Origin: Caldilineaceae bacterium
Lineage (GTDB): Bacteria; Chloroflexota; Anaerolineae; Caldilineales; Caldilineaceae
Direction: 5' to 3'
NCBI GenBank assembly: GCA_026645575.1
Contig: JAPKMW010000019.1
Coordinates: 62,001-126,000, forward strand
DNA: 64,000 bases
A program made the translations under genes and the position numbers. This document shows, piece by piece, positions 8,330-17,205 of this stretch; position 1 is the stretch's first letter, and every line of letters begins with the position of its first letter. The notes below the pieces were generated by a model that saw only the letters and a program-made list of their open reading frames with translations, was not told the origin of the DNA and did no database searches.

Positions 8330-9217
8330 TTACTGATGATTTTTCAACGGGTTGGTCAGGGTGCCAAGCCCTTCGATCTCCACCGAGACGACGTCGCCCT
8401 CTTTCATGAAGACGGGCGGTTTGCGCGCAAAGCCGACCCCTTCGGGCGTGCCCGTGAGGATCACGTCGCCCACTTCCAGGGTGCAGATGCGGGCGAGATC
8501 GGCAATGCTGACGGCGACGCTAAAGATCATATCTTTGGTGTTGCCGTCCTGCATCAGTTGACCGTTGAGATAGGTGCGCAGGTGCAGGTTTTGTACATCG
8601 GCGATCTCATCCTTGGTCACCAGCGCCGGGCCAAGCGGGCCAAAGGTATCGACCATCTTGCCCGCGGTGAATTGGGTGGTGCGCCGTTGCCAATCGCGCG
8701 CGCTCACGTCGTTGGCGACGGCATAGCCGGCCACGTAGTCGAGCGCCTCTTCGGCGGTGACAAACTTGCAGGTCTTGCCAATGATCACCGCCAGTTCCCC
8801 CTCATAATCGACCTTGCTGGTGCCGGGCGGAATGATGACCGGCTGCTGATGACCGGTGAGCGAAGTATGGGTCTTGTGGAACCACATGGGGAATTCGGGA
8901 ACTTCGGCGCCCCCTTCCTTGGCATGTTCGGCATAGTTGCGCCCCATGGCGATCACCTTGCCGGGGCGGACGACCGGCGGCAGGAAGGTGACGGCGTCGG
9001 CAGCGATGGCATGGTTACCGCTCTGTTGGGCATGGGCCAAGGCGGCACGCGCTTGCGTGATCCCCGCTTCGCCAGCGTTGAGCAGGGCAATCATATCCGC
9101 TGGGAAGGCATTGCTATTGCCTGCCGCCGCCTGAGCCGCCGCCAGATCGATGACTTGATCGCCGACAAGGGCGCCCACTTTGGTCGCGCCGTTTAATTGG
9201 TAGGTCACTAATTTCAT
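8330..9217 (-). CDS. Fumarylacetoacetate hydrolase (FAH) family protein
   Basis: The 295-residue product matches the two-domain FAH family: a small N-terminal domain (MKLVTYQLNG...), then GRNYAEHAKEGG near 92, KTHTSLTG, DYEGELAVIIGK near 140 with the metal-binding Glu residues, NDVSARDWQ, and the terminal VSVEIEGLGTLTNPL. Members hydrolyse C-C bonds in acylpyruvates or decarboxylate catechol-pathway intermediates; the exact reaction is not evident. GAGAG precedes ATG 9217. It is codirectional with the acetoacetyl-CoA synthetase gene upstream, with a hairpin between them. Confidence 0.9.
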   Translation of the reverse strand: MKLVTYQLNGATKVGALVGDQVIDLAAAQAAAGNSNAFPADMIALLNAGEAGITQARAALAHAQQSGNHAIAADAVTFLPPVVRPGKVIAMGRNYAEHAKEGGAEVPEFPMWFHKTHTSLTGHQQPVIIPPGTSKVDYEGELAVIIGKTCKFVTAEEALDYVAGYAVANDVSARDWQRRTTQFTAGKMVDTFGPLGPALVTKDEIADVQNLHLRTYLNGQLMQDGNTKDMIFSVAVSIADLARICTLEVGDVILTGTPEGVGFARKPPVFMKEGDVVSVEIEGLGTLTNPLKNHQ

Positions 9218-9288
9218 GGTTCTCTCGTTTGCTTTCTAAGGTTTGGTAGATTTATGGCTCACCGGGAACCCAAAGAGTCGAGCAACTA

Positions 9289-9347
9289 ATCTTCCGGGAA
9301 GGTCGATTTCGTTGACAGGATCGTCTGCTTGAACCTTCCCGGAAGAT
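9289..9347. repeat. Perfect 15-bp inverted repeat (ATCTTCCGGGAAGGT)
   Basis: The arms at 9289-9303 and 9333-9347 are exact complements separated by 29 nt. The TTCCGGGAAGG core recurs in the larger hairpin at 40,572-40,646, so the two belong to one dispersed family. It lies between aacS and the FAH-family gene. Confidence 0.7.
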
Positions 9348-9404
9348 GGTTGACAGGCCCCTTTGTTCCGCGGTGAAGCCAGGTTTACTTGATATTGGGT
9401 TGGA

Positions 9405-11429
9405 CTACCCGCTACCCAGCCGTTTGGCAAATTGCACAAAATACTTAAGCGCCTGTGGATTGCGCATCGCCCCCACATTCGCCGCCTTTTCCACCGGATG
9501 ACCGAGCAAAATGCGACGCACCGGCACCTCCATCTTTTTACCGCTCAGGGTGTAGGGTACTTCCTGGATCACAAAAATTTCATTTGGCACATGGCGCGGG
9601 GAGATGTCAGCGCGGATTTTAGCCGTAATGCGCCGCTTTAGGTCATCATCCAGTTGGGAACCTTCGCGTAGTGAAACGAAGAGCGGCATGTAGGATTCCC
9701 GCCCCAGCAATTCCAGGTCAATGATCAGGCTGTCCAGCACTTCGGGAATGCTCTCCACTGCCTGATAGATTTCACTCGTGCCCATACGCACGCCCTGGCG
9801 GTTGATCGTCGAATCAGAGCGGCCATAGATGACGCAGCCGTTGCGGGCGTTGATCTTTAACCAGTCGCCATGGCGCCAGACTGCTTTTGCTGCGCCCCTG
9901 CTCGTAGAGGGGCGCCCGGCAGGAAACATTTCAAAATAGCTCTCCCGGTAGCGGGTCATAGCTGGATCGTTCCAGAAGTAGAGGGGCATGGAGGGCATCG
10001 GTTCGCAAATAACCAACTCGCCAACTTCATCAATGATCGGCTCGCCGGTCTCTGAGAACGATTGAATCTTGGCGCCGAGCATGGGCGCTTGCAATTCACC
10101 GGCATAAATTGGTTGCAGGCGTGTGCCGCCGATAAAGGCAGTGCAGACATCGGTGCCGCCACTGAGGGATTCGAGCGCTAAGGTTTGACTCACTTCTTTG
10201 TAGATCCATTGAAAGCCAGTAACCGGTAGCGGAGAACCGGTCGAGCCGAGGGCGCGCAAACGGCTCAAATCGAAGTCGCGACCGGGGTGGATCTCCGCTT
10301 TCATACAGGCCAGAATAAAGGCGGCGCTGGTGCCAAAATAGGTCATGCCGGTTGATTCCGCCAACCGCCAGAGCGTGTTCATATCCGAGTAACCAGGGCT
10401 GCCATTGTAGAGGATAATGGTCGAACCATTGAGCAGACCGCCCACCAGGAAATTCCACATCATCCAGCCGGTGCTAGTGTACCAGAAGAAGCGATCTTCC
10501 GCTTTGAGATCAAGATGAAAGTGAATAGCTTTGCGGTGTTCCAGTAGAATGCCGCCGTGACCCTGGACAATTGGTTTGGGTAAGCCGGTGGTGCCGGAGG
10601 AGTAGAGCACCCAAAGCGGGTGGTCGAAAGGTAATTGCGCATAGTCAAGTTCAGCGGCGTCAAAGGTTGCCAGTAGATCGGCCCAAAGCACGGTGTTGGC
10701 TAGGGTCGTTGCCGCCGCGCCGTCGGTGACTTGCGAGATCAAGATTGTTTTTTCCAGCATGGGCAACGCCGCTTGCAGCTTGGCGACCACAGCGGTGCGA
10801 TCAAAGGTTTGTCCATTCCAGCGATAGCCGTCGGCAGCAATCAGCAACTTTGGCTCGATCTGGGTGAAGCGGTCGAGAACGCTACGATCGCCAAAGTCGG
10901 GGGGGCAGCTTGACCAGATCGCGCCCAAACTGGCGGCGGCGAGAAAGGCGGCAACGGTTTCAGGGATGTTGGGCAGATAAGCTACCACTCGATCACCCGG
11001 TTGGATGCCCAGCGCTTTGAACGCTTGCGCCAGTTTGGCCGTCTGCGCATATAATTCCGGCCAACTAACCGTGACAAGCGGGCCATCTTCGGCTTGATAG
11101 AGAATGGCCGGGTTTGTGGACGCCCGATGACGAAAGAGGTTTTCGGCATAGTTCAACCGCGCGCCGACAAACCACTGCGCGCCCGGCATCGTCTGTTCGG
11201 CTAACACAGTTTGATAGGGGACGCTGGCGGTGATGTCAAAATAATCCCACAACGTTGCCCAGAAGCGTTCAACCTCCGTCACCGACCAGTGCCATAAGGC
11301 TTGATAGTCTTCCAAATGCAGCCCGTATTGTTCGTGTAGCCAAGATAGGTAGTGCGTTAGATTGGCGGCTTCCCTCTCTGCGGCTGTTGGCTCCCAGAGG
11401 AGGCTGCCTTCGACAATTTCTTCGATCAT
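9405..11429 (-). CDS. aacS: Acetoacetyl-CoA synthetase (acetoacetate-CoA ligase)
   Basis: The 674-residue protein is an adenylate-forming ligase: AMP-binding P-loop YSSGTTGLPKPIVQGHGG near 270, TSTGWMMWNF near 315, ESLSGGTD near 420, WRHGDWLKI and the C-terminal catalytic Lys region TLSGKKMEVPVRR. Spacing and the N-terminal cap (WSVTEVERFWATLWDYF) fit acetoacetyl-CoA rather than acetyl-CoA synthetase. It activates acetoacetate to acetoacetyl-CoA with ATP. Between EMFP and VWRHGDW there are about 12 extra residues (GRPSTSRGAAK) encoded by a palindromic repeat at 9889-9921; other members, as I recall them, have only a Gly here. No SD is obvious at ATG 11,429. Confidence 0.93.
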   Translation of the reverse strand: MIEEIVEGSLLWEPTAAEREAANLTHYLSWLHEQYGLHLEDYQALWHWSVTEVERFWATLWDYFDITASVPYQTVLAEQTMPGAQWFVGARLNYAENLFRHRASTNPAILYQAEDGPLVTVSWPELYAQTAKLAQAFKALGIQPGDRVVAYLPNIPETVAAFLAAASLGAIWSSCPPDFGDRSVLDRFTQIEPKLLIAADGYRWNGQTFDRTAVVAKLQAALPMLEKTILISQVTDGAAATTLANTVLWADLLATFDAAELDYAQLPFDHPLWVLYSSGTTGLPKPIVQGHGGILLEHRKAIHFHLDLKAEDRFFWYTSTGWMMWNFLVGGLLNGSTIILYNGSPGYSDMNTLWRLAESTGMTYFGTSAAFILACMKAEIHPGRDFDLSRLRALGSTGSPLPVTGFQWIYKEVSQTLALESLSGGTDVCTAFIGGTRLQPIYAGELQAPMLGAKIQSFSETGEPIIDEVGELVICEPMPSMPLYFWNDPAMTRYRESYFEMFPAGRPSTSRGAAKAVWRHGDWLKINARNGCVIYGRSDSTINRQGVRMGTSEIYQAVESIPEVLDSLIIDLELLGRESYMPLFVSLREGSQLDDDLKRRITAKIRADISPRHVPNEIFVIQEVPYTLSGKKMEVPVRRILLGHPVEKAANVGAMRNPQALKYFVQFAKRLGSG
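9889..9921. repeat. Palindromic repeat inserted in frame in aacS
   Basis: An 8-bp stem (GCGCCCCT at 9892-9899 with AGGGGCGC at 9908-9915) lies inside the coding sequence. It encodes the extra residues between EMFP and VWRHGDW. It looks like an intergenic hairpin carried into a gene without breaking the frame. Confidence 0.6.
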
Positions 11430-11439
11430 TGGTTGCTTG

Positions 11440-11466
11440 CCTAAACTCAGGCGTCCCTACGGGACG
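11440..11466. repeat. Dispersed copy of the CGTCCCTACGGGACG word
   Basis: This 27-nt stretch differs at two positions from the right arm of the hairpin at 7078-7104. It sits just upstream of the aacS start. Alone it can form only the short GTCCCTACGGGAC palindrome. Confidence 0.7.
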
Positions 11467-11689
11467 CAATGCTCTTTTGGATGGGTGATAGTTTGATTAT
11501 AGCACAGGCTGTGGTTGATACAAGGAAGCCGATGGCCTGCTATACCCAAAACACCAGCAAAGGCACATCGACAAAAGGGGCCGAATCTGGTATGCTATCG
11601 GTAGCGCCCCCTGCCTGCATCAAATTCATACACAGAAGCAATCACTGTCTTACTGTCTCACTGTCGAACTCACCTAGAATGAGAATCCT

Positions 11690-13300
11690 ATGGCCGTCGC
11701 TTCCGCCAATCAACCCCTGCCTGCTGCCGATACCCAACCCTTTGACTGGCCCCGGCGCAAGGCGCTGCTCTGGCAAGTTTGGCGGTTGGCGCTGCCGGTG
11801 ATTTTAACCAACTTGTTACAAAGTTTGGTCGATGTGGTCGATGTCTTTATGGTTGGTCGCTTGGGGCCAATTGCCATTGCGGCGGTCGGCATGAGCAGCG
11901 CCATTCGCATGTTGGTGCTGGTCATGTTACTCTCGGTGGCCGGCGGCGCCATGACCTTGATCGCCCAGGCCAAGGGCGCACGTGATCCGGAGCGCATGAG
12001 CTTTGTCACCCGCCAGGCGATCTCGTCGGGGGTGTTACTCTCGCTGGTCTTGACAGCCGTGGGGTTGCTGTTGGCGCGCCCGCTGCTTGTCCTGGCCAAT
12101 GGCAATGGTGAACCGGAAGCTGTGGAACTAGGGACGCAATTTCTGCAAATTCTCTTTCTCGGCACCCCTTTCATGGTCTTGAGTATCGTCTTTAGTCGCT
12201 TGATGCAAGGGGCGGGTGATACGGTGACGCCGTTGGTGTTGAACGGCAGCATCAATCTGCTCAATATCCTCTTCAACTACCTGCTTATTTTTGGTATCGG
12301 GCCGTTTCCGGCAATGGGGGTGGCGGGATCGGCAGTAGGAACGGTGCTGGCGCGCGGGTTGATTGTACTGGCCGTCTTTATCATCATCTACTCCGGGCGC
12401 AATGTAATCAAGATTTTGCCTGGCACCTACTGGCCCAACTGGCGCATGTTTGCCGACATTTTCAGCATTGGCGTGCCGTCTGGCGTCCAGGGCATCTTTC
12501 GCAACGGTTCGCGCCTCTTTGTGTTGGGCATTGTGACGGCTACCGAAGTCGGCACCTATGGGGCCGCTGCGCTGGCGATTGGTTTTCAGGTGGAGTCGTT
12601 GGTCTTTATGCCGGGGCTGGCAATTAACGTCGCTGCCACCAGTATGGTCGGCCAGGCGTTGGGCTATTGGCAACCGGAAGAGGCGCGGCGGCGGGGCAAC
12701 ATGGCCATGTGGCTGGGGCTGATCGTCATGATCATCCTGGCGACGCCGATTGTGATCTTTGCGCCGGCCATTATCCGCCTCTTTGATCCCAGCGCCCACC
12801 CTATTTTGTTGAAAACGGGTGTAACCTATTTGCATATCAACACGGTGGTGCTACCCTTGAGCGCGGTTGCGTTGGTGGCCAATGGCGCACTACGGGGCGC
12901 CGGCGATTCCGTGCCGGGGTTGATCAGTACGATGGTGACACGGGCGGTGGTCGCGGTGGCGTTGGCCTATCTTTTGGCCTTCCCGGTTGGCCTTGGTTCG
13001 TTGGGCGTCTGGATTGCGCTGGCGATTGGCATTGTGCTGGACGCCATCTACATGGGGATTCGCTGGCGCAGCAATGTCTGGTTGGATGTCGCCTTGCATC
13101 AGAGTGATCTCTACCGCACCCATCTGCGCCACTTGCCCAAAGGAGTGCAAGAACAATATTTACGCGAAGTGCGCACCCCGTTGATGGCGACGCCGACCGC
13201 GCGGGAACGGGTCGATGCCCAGGGCGTCGTCTATGTCCTACCGGAACGAGAGGTTGCTGTTCGTTTTAGTGATCACACTTACCGCATAACTGAACCTTAG
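11690..13300 (+). CDS. MATE family efflux transporter
   Basis: The 536-residue protein has about twelve hydrophobic helices in two homologous halves, starting with LPVILTNLLQSLVDVVDVFMVGRLG near 38, the typical MATE opening. MATE proteins export cationic drugs or metabolites using Na+ or H+ gradients. A hydrophilic ~75-residue C-terminal extension (from about 460, including SDLYRTHLRHLPKG and a V-Y-V-L-P-E-R segment) follows the last helix and is longer than usual. The SD is weak before ATG 11,690. The gene starts right after a CTGTCTTACTGTCTCACTG micro-repeat. Substrate unknown. Confidence 0.92.
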   Translation: MAVASANQPLPAADTQPFDWPRRKALLWQVWRLALPVILTNLLQSLVDVVDVFMVGRLGPIAIAAVGMSSAIRMLVLVMLLSVAGGAMTLIAQAKGARDPERMSFVTRQAISSGVLLSLVLTAVGLLLARPLLVLANGNGEPEAVELGTQFLQILFLGTPFMVLSIVFSRLMQGAGDTVTPLVLNGSINLLNILFNYLLIFGIGPFPAMGVAGSAVGTVLARGLIVLAVFIIIYSGRNVIKILPGTYWPNWRMFADIFSIGVPSGVQGIFRNGSRLFVLGIVTATEVGTYGAAALAIGFQVESLVFMPGLAINVAATSMVGQALGYWQPEEARRRGNMAMWLGLIVMIILATPIVIFAPAIIRLFDPSAHPILLKTGVTYLHINTVVLPLSAVALVANGALRGAGDSVPGLISTMVTRAVVAVALAYLLAFPVGLGSLGVWIALAIGIVLDAIYMGIRWRSNVWLDVALHQSDLYRTHLRHLPKGVQEQYLREVRTPLMATPTARERVDAQGVVYVLPEREVAVRFSDHTYRITEP

Positions 13301-13395
13301 CCAAAGCTTGTGCTAAAATAGTGTTGCCAATCTATCAGTGCCTAGCTGTGTCTTGAGAATGTTAGTTTGATCCGAATTTTGCAGAAGCGAACCCT

Positions 13396-14529
13396 ATGTT
13401 AACCGAAATAACATTACGTCATTTCAAAAGTCATCGCGAAACAAAATTAACCTTGGATGAGTCGCGCTTGCATGCCATTGTCGGGCAGAACAGTTCCGGC
13501 AAAACCTCGATTTTGCAAGCTTTGCATTATCTCAGCCAACTTGTCCAGCGTCCCTTTTCTGCTATTTTTCAATCTGACCGTTCACCGGAATATTTAGTGA
13601 GTTCAGGCCAGCAGAAAGCTGAAGTGATTGTTGATGGTTTCTGGGGATATAACACCCGGCAGGAGTGGACTGCTTCCTTCTCCTGGGAGCGACAGAATGA
13701 AAGTTATTGGCATCCTGGTTGTAGCTGGAAACTAAAAGATGATGCAAAAGAATTTGATGGTTGGTCGAGTTATTTAGCAGAGGCCCCTTACCCGCTGCCA
13801 CAAGCAGTAGGGCGCGCCGTCTATCTAAAATTAGTAGCCAGCAATTTGGCGCAAGCTGCTTATAGTGATGAAGTTGTCCCGCGTGTCGGCTATGACGGTT
13901 CCGGCTTAGCGCCAACCCTCGATTATTTGCGCGGTGAAAGCCCTGAAACTTTCCATAAAATCCAAGAACTGCTTCAGCATGTTGTTCCTGGTGTGCGCCA
14001 ACTGGAGGTTAGACGCGCAAAGGTCGAAGTTTTACGCCAGCGCACAATTGAAGTAGACGGCAAAGCTTTGCCCTACGAAGAACGGCGAGAAATGACTGGC
14101 CAGGAGATCGTGTTAAGCATGAATAGCGGCGAGCGGATTCCTGCTCATGCCATCAGTGAAGGTACGATGCTTACCTTAGGTCTCTTGACGGTCTTGTTGA
14201 ACCCGCGCAAACCCAATCTTGTGCTGCTGGATGACGTTGAACAAGGATTGCATCCCTATGCACAGCGTGAACTAGTTCGTGTCATCAAGCAAATTTTGTG
14301 TGAAAACGCTAATCTACAAATCTTGTTTTCCACCCATTCGCCCTATATTATCGATGAACTTACCCCTTCGCAGGTGCATGTGTTGAATAGCACGGCGCAA
14401 GGCTTTACCCTAGCAAAAAGGTTAGATCAAAACCCAAATGCAGAATGGGCCACACAAACCCTGACAACAGGTGAATTTTGGGATGCTGAAGGCGAAGGTT
14501 GGGTCACTGGGGAGGAAACCAGTGCTTGA
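13396..14529 (+). CDS. OLD/RecF-like AAA ATPase of a two-gene defence-type pair
   Basis: The 377-residue ATPase has Walker A GQNSSGKTS near 31, an ABC-signature-like ISEGTMLTLG near 254, Walker B LVLLDDVEQGLHP near 275 and an H-loop STHSPYIIDEL near 315, all in the order of OLD/AAA_21 proteins. It has no nuclease domain of its own. The next gene overlaps it by 8 bp and encodes a TOPRIM-like protein, so the two are translationally coupled and probably form one complex. Similar ATPase/TOPRIM pairs (class 2 OLD, PARIS) act against phage; that role here is inference. A TAAAAT at 13,314-13,319 is a possible -10. Confidence 0.85.
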   Translation: MLTEITLRHFKSHRETKLTLDESRLHAIVGQNSSGKTSILQALHYLSQLVQRPFSAIFQSDRSPEYLVSSGQQKAEVIVDGFWGYNTRQEWTASFSWERQNESYWHPGCSWKLKDDAKEFDGWSSYLAEAPYPLPQAVGRAVYLKLVASNLAQAAYSDEVVPRVGYDGSGLAPTLDYLRGESPETFHKIQELLQHVVPGVRQLEVRRAKVEVLRQRTIEVDGKALPYEERREMTGQEIVLSMNSGERIPAHAISEGTMLTLGLLTVLLNPRKPNLVLLDDVEQGLHPYAQRELVRVIKQILCENANLQILFSTHSPYIIDELTPSQVHVLNSTAQGFTLAKRLDQNPNAEWATQTLTTGEFWDAEGEGWVTGEETSA

Positions 14530-15292
14530 GTTTATTGTGATCGTTGAAAGTTCTGCTGATTATCGCATTGCCACTGACCTGGCAACCCGTATCATTCTCG
14601 ATAAAATTGACTGGATAGAGCCTTATGTCGCCACTGCTTTCAAATGGAGCGGTATACAGGAGGCAACTTCGTATTCATGTTGGCGTGACATTGGCAAAAT
14701 TAGAAAAGAAGTAGAAGCGCAGGGCATTCTCCATCTCCCTAGGTTTCGCAGTCGAACTAACCAGCCTTTGAAAGCCGATGGTGCTATTGCAATTCAGGCG
14801 TTACAACTTGTCGCACTATTGCAGAGAGACCGTCCAATCAAAGCAGTTTTCTTGATCCGTGATCTGGATAATCAGTCTGAGCGCCGGAGGGGGCTTGAAC
14901 AGGCGCGCGAGGAGTTCAAACAACGTGCAGTTTCACTGGTGACGATCCTAGGAACGGCTGACAGTAAACGCGAGGCATGGGTATTAAATGGTTTTGAACC
15001 ACAGAACGATCGTGAAGAGGCGATCCTCGTTGAATTGAGAAAGGCGTTGGGCTTCGATCCTCTACTTGAAGCGCATCGGTTGCGTTCTGTTTCAAGAGAA
15101 GGTGCAGAGCGAATTCGCAATGTTAAGGTTGTAGTTGAGCAACTAACTGAAAATAATCATGAGCGAGAAGCTCAGTGTTGGACAGAGACAGCATTAAATT
15201 TGCTACGACAGCGCGGTGTCCACACTGGATTGACAGCCTACTTGCAAGAGATTGAAGACCAACTTATACCAATCTTGGCGAATGACGAGTAA
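14522..15292 (+). CDS. TOPRIM-like nuclease partner (DUF4276/DUF4435-like)
   Basis: The start chosen is GTG 14,522, which has GGGGAGGAA just upstream and overlaps the ATPase stop by 8 bp; the frame also opens earlier inside that gene. The 256-residue product begins with a beta strand and acidic residue (FIVIVESSAD, Glu9) and has an FLIRDLDNQ strand with Asp114 and Asp116, the Glu and DxD arrangement of a TOPRIM fold. A later KREAWVLNGFEP resembles DUF4276 proteins. It is probably a metal-dependent nuclease controlled by the adjacent ATPase. The exact family is not settled from sequence alone. Confidence 0.75.
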   Translation: MLEFIVIVESSADYRIATDLATRIILDKIDWIEPYVATAFKWSGIQEATSYSCWRDIGKIRKEVEAQGILHLPRFRSRTNQPLKADGAIAIQALQLVALLQRDRPIKAVFLIRDLDNQSERRRGLEQAREEFKQRAVSLVTILGTADSKREAWVLNGFEPQNDREEAILVELRKALGFDPLLEAHRLRSVSREGAERIRNVKVVVEQLTENNHEREAQCWTETALNLLRQRGVHTGLTAYLQEIEDQLIPILANDE

Positions 15293-15358
15293 AGTTCCTG
15301 GCTACACGCTCATCAATGACAGTGCATGCGCGATTAGGAACGGGGGCAACGGCGAACC

Positions 15359-17110
15359 ATGACCGAATCAACTGTGAAACGCATCCCCTATGGTGTGGCT
15401 GACTACCGGCGGCTGCGCGAGGGAAATGGCTACTATGTCGATAAGACACGCTTCATTCCGCTATTGGAAGCGCAGCCCTACTACCTCTTTTTGATTCGCC
15501 CACGCCGCTTTGGTAAAACCCTTTGGCTCTCGGTGCTTCAGCATTATTATGACATCAATTTGCAGGACGAATTTGAGGCGCTCTTTGGCGGCACCTACAT
15601 TGGCGCCAATCCCACGGCAGAACGCAACCGCTATCTAGTCATGGTCTTCAACTTTGCCCTGGTCAACCCGGAAACAGGGAATGTGCAAGAATCATTTGCC
15701 GAAAATGGCCGGTCCGTCGTTCAGGATTTTCTGATCCGCTATGAACGCTTCTTCCCGGAAACTGTGGCCCAAGATATTTTGGCGACACCGCGTCTGGAAG
15801 ACCAGTTGCGCCGTCTCTTTTTTCACGCGACCCGTGAACGGTTGCCGATCTATTTGCTGATCGATGAGTATGATAACTTTGCCAATACCATTCTGACGCA
15901 GGAAGGAGAAAACGCCTATCATACCTTGACCCATGGCGCTGGCTTTTTTCGCTTCTTTTTCAGCCTGCTCAAAGGCGCCACTGGTGGACAGATCTCTGGG
16001 TTAAGCCGCCTCTTTATCACTGGCGTATCCCCCATCACGATGGATGACCTGACCAGTGGCTTTAACATTGGGCGCAATATCAGTCTCTACCCGCAGTTCA
16101 ATGAACTTCTCGGTTTTACCGAAGAGGAACTGGTAACGATGGTGCGCTACTTTCAGGAGGCCGGCCACATTCCCAATATGCTTGACACCTACCTCGACTT
16201 AATGCGCCAGTGGTACAATCATTATCGTTTCGCACGGCAGGCGACAACCCAACTCTATAACACTGATATGGCGCTCTATTTTCTGGATGCGTTGGCGACA
16301 ACCGGTGCGATTCCCGAAGAGTTGATTGACCAGAATATCCAGATCGACTATGGCAAACTGCGCCATCTAATTACAATGGATCGCAAGCTTAATGGCAATT
16401 TTAGCCGTTTGCGCACCATTGTGGAAACAGGTGAAATTACGAGTCGCGTGGTTCCCAGTTTCCCGTTGGAAGGCTTGCGCAATCCCCAAAATTTTGTCTC
16501 TTTATTGCACTACTTTGGCCTACTCACCTTTTCGGGCGTCGAGGTTGGCGATCCGGTGTTGCGCATTCCCAATCTGACCATTAAAGAGCTGCTGTATGGC
16601 TATATTCGTGACAGTTTTAGTGATGTTGATCTCTTCCGCGTCGATCTGTGGCAACTTTCCACCCGTTTGCGTAACATGGCCTACAGCGGCGACTGGCAAC
16701 CAGTTTTTGACTTTCTTGCCACCGAGATCCAGAAGCAAACTTCTGTACGTGACTACATCAGCGGTGAAAAGGTTATCCAAGGTTTTTTGTTGGCCTATCT
16801 GAATGTTACTAACTTTTTTCTTTTATGGTCTGAGAAAGAAATGGGCGGCGGCTTTGTCGATTTTTACCTGGAACCATTCCTGGCCCGTTATCCTGATATT
16901 CCATACGGATACTTGATCGAACTGGAATATATTGCGCGTAGTGAATACAATGAGGCTAAGTTAAAAACCAAGATTGCCGAAGCAGAGGCGCAATTGCGGA
17001 AATACGCCAACGATGCACGCATTCAGCAGATGGCGGCGCAGGTTACGTTAAAAAAATTGGTCTTGATTTACAACGGGTGGGAGCTAGCCTATCGCGCCGA
17101 AGTTGTCTAG
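15359..17110 (+). CDS. AAA-ATPase_like / PD-(D/E)XK protein with altered nuclease motif
   Basis: The N-terminal half is the AAA-ATPase_like domain: YVDKTRFI near 29, then RPRRFGKTLWLS as Walker A near 48, and a Walker B-like IYLLIDEYDNFAN near 160. The C-terminal ~100 residues match the PD-(D/E)XK domain usually fused to it (GGGFVDFYLEPF, then YGYLIELEY). The usual E-x-K is E-L-E here: residue 523 is Glu where Lys is expected, which should impair cleavage. The function of the family is poorly known; it is abundant and often multicopy. A second, intact paralogue is at 20,095-21,642. Confidence 0.88.
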   Translation: MTESTVKRIPYGVADYRRLREGNGYYVDKTRFIPLLEAQPYYLFLIRPRRFGKTLWLSVLQHYYDINLQDEFEALFGGTYIGANPTAERNRYLVMVFNFALVNPETGNVQESFAENGRSVVQDFLIRYERFFPETVAQDILATPRLEDQLRRLFFHATRERLPIYLLIDEYDNFANTILTQEGENAYHTLTHGAGFFRFFFSLLKGATGGQISGLSRLFITGVSPITMDDLTSGFNIGRNISLYPQFNELLGFTEEELVTMVRYFQEAGHIPNMLDTYLDLMRQWYNHYRFARQATTQLYNTDMALYFLDALATTGAIPEELIDQNIQIDYGKLRHLITMDRKLNGNFSRLRTIVETGEITSRVVPSFPLEGLRNPQNFVSLLHYFGLLTFSGVEVGDPVLRIPNLTIKELLYGYIRDSFSDVDLFRVDLWQLSTRLRNMAYSGDWQPVFDFLATEIQKQTSVRDYISGEKVIQGFLLAYLNVTNFFLLWSEKEMGGGFVDFYLEPFLARYPDIPYGYLIELEYIARSEYNEAKLKTKIAEAEAQLRKYANDARIQQMAAQVTLKKLVLIYNGWELAYRAEVV

Positions 17111-17154
17111 GGTGAGGCGGCTATGGGCGCAGCTTACAGTCGATGGCTATCAAC

Positions 17155-17194
17155 CCTGTTACAGTAAACGCTGGACAGTTTACGTTGTAACAGG
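17155..17194 (+). promoter_or_regulatory. Palindrome over the P450 ribosome-binding site
   Basis: CCTGTTACAGTAAAC (17,155-17,169) and GTTTACGTTGTAACAGG (17,178-17,194) are complementary apart from a 2-nt bulge. The right arm ends in CAGGAAAG, the likely SD for ATG 17,206. It could be an operator for a TetR-like regulator or an mRNA hairpin that masks the SD. No regulator gene is adjacent. Confidence 0.5.
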
Positions 17195-17205
17195 AAAGTT
17201 ATCGC

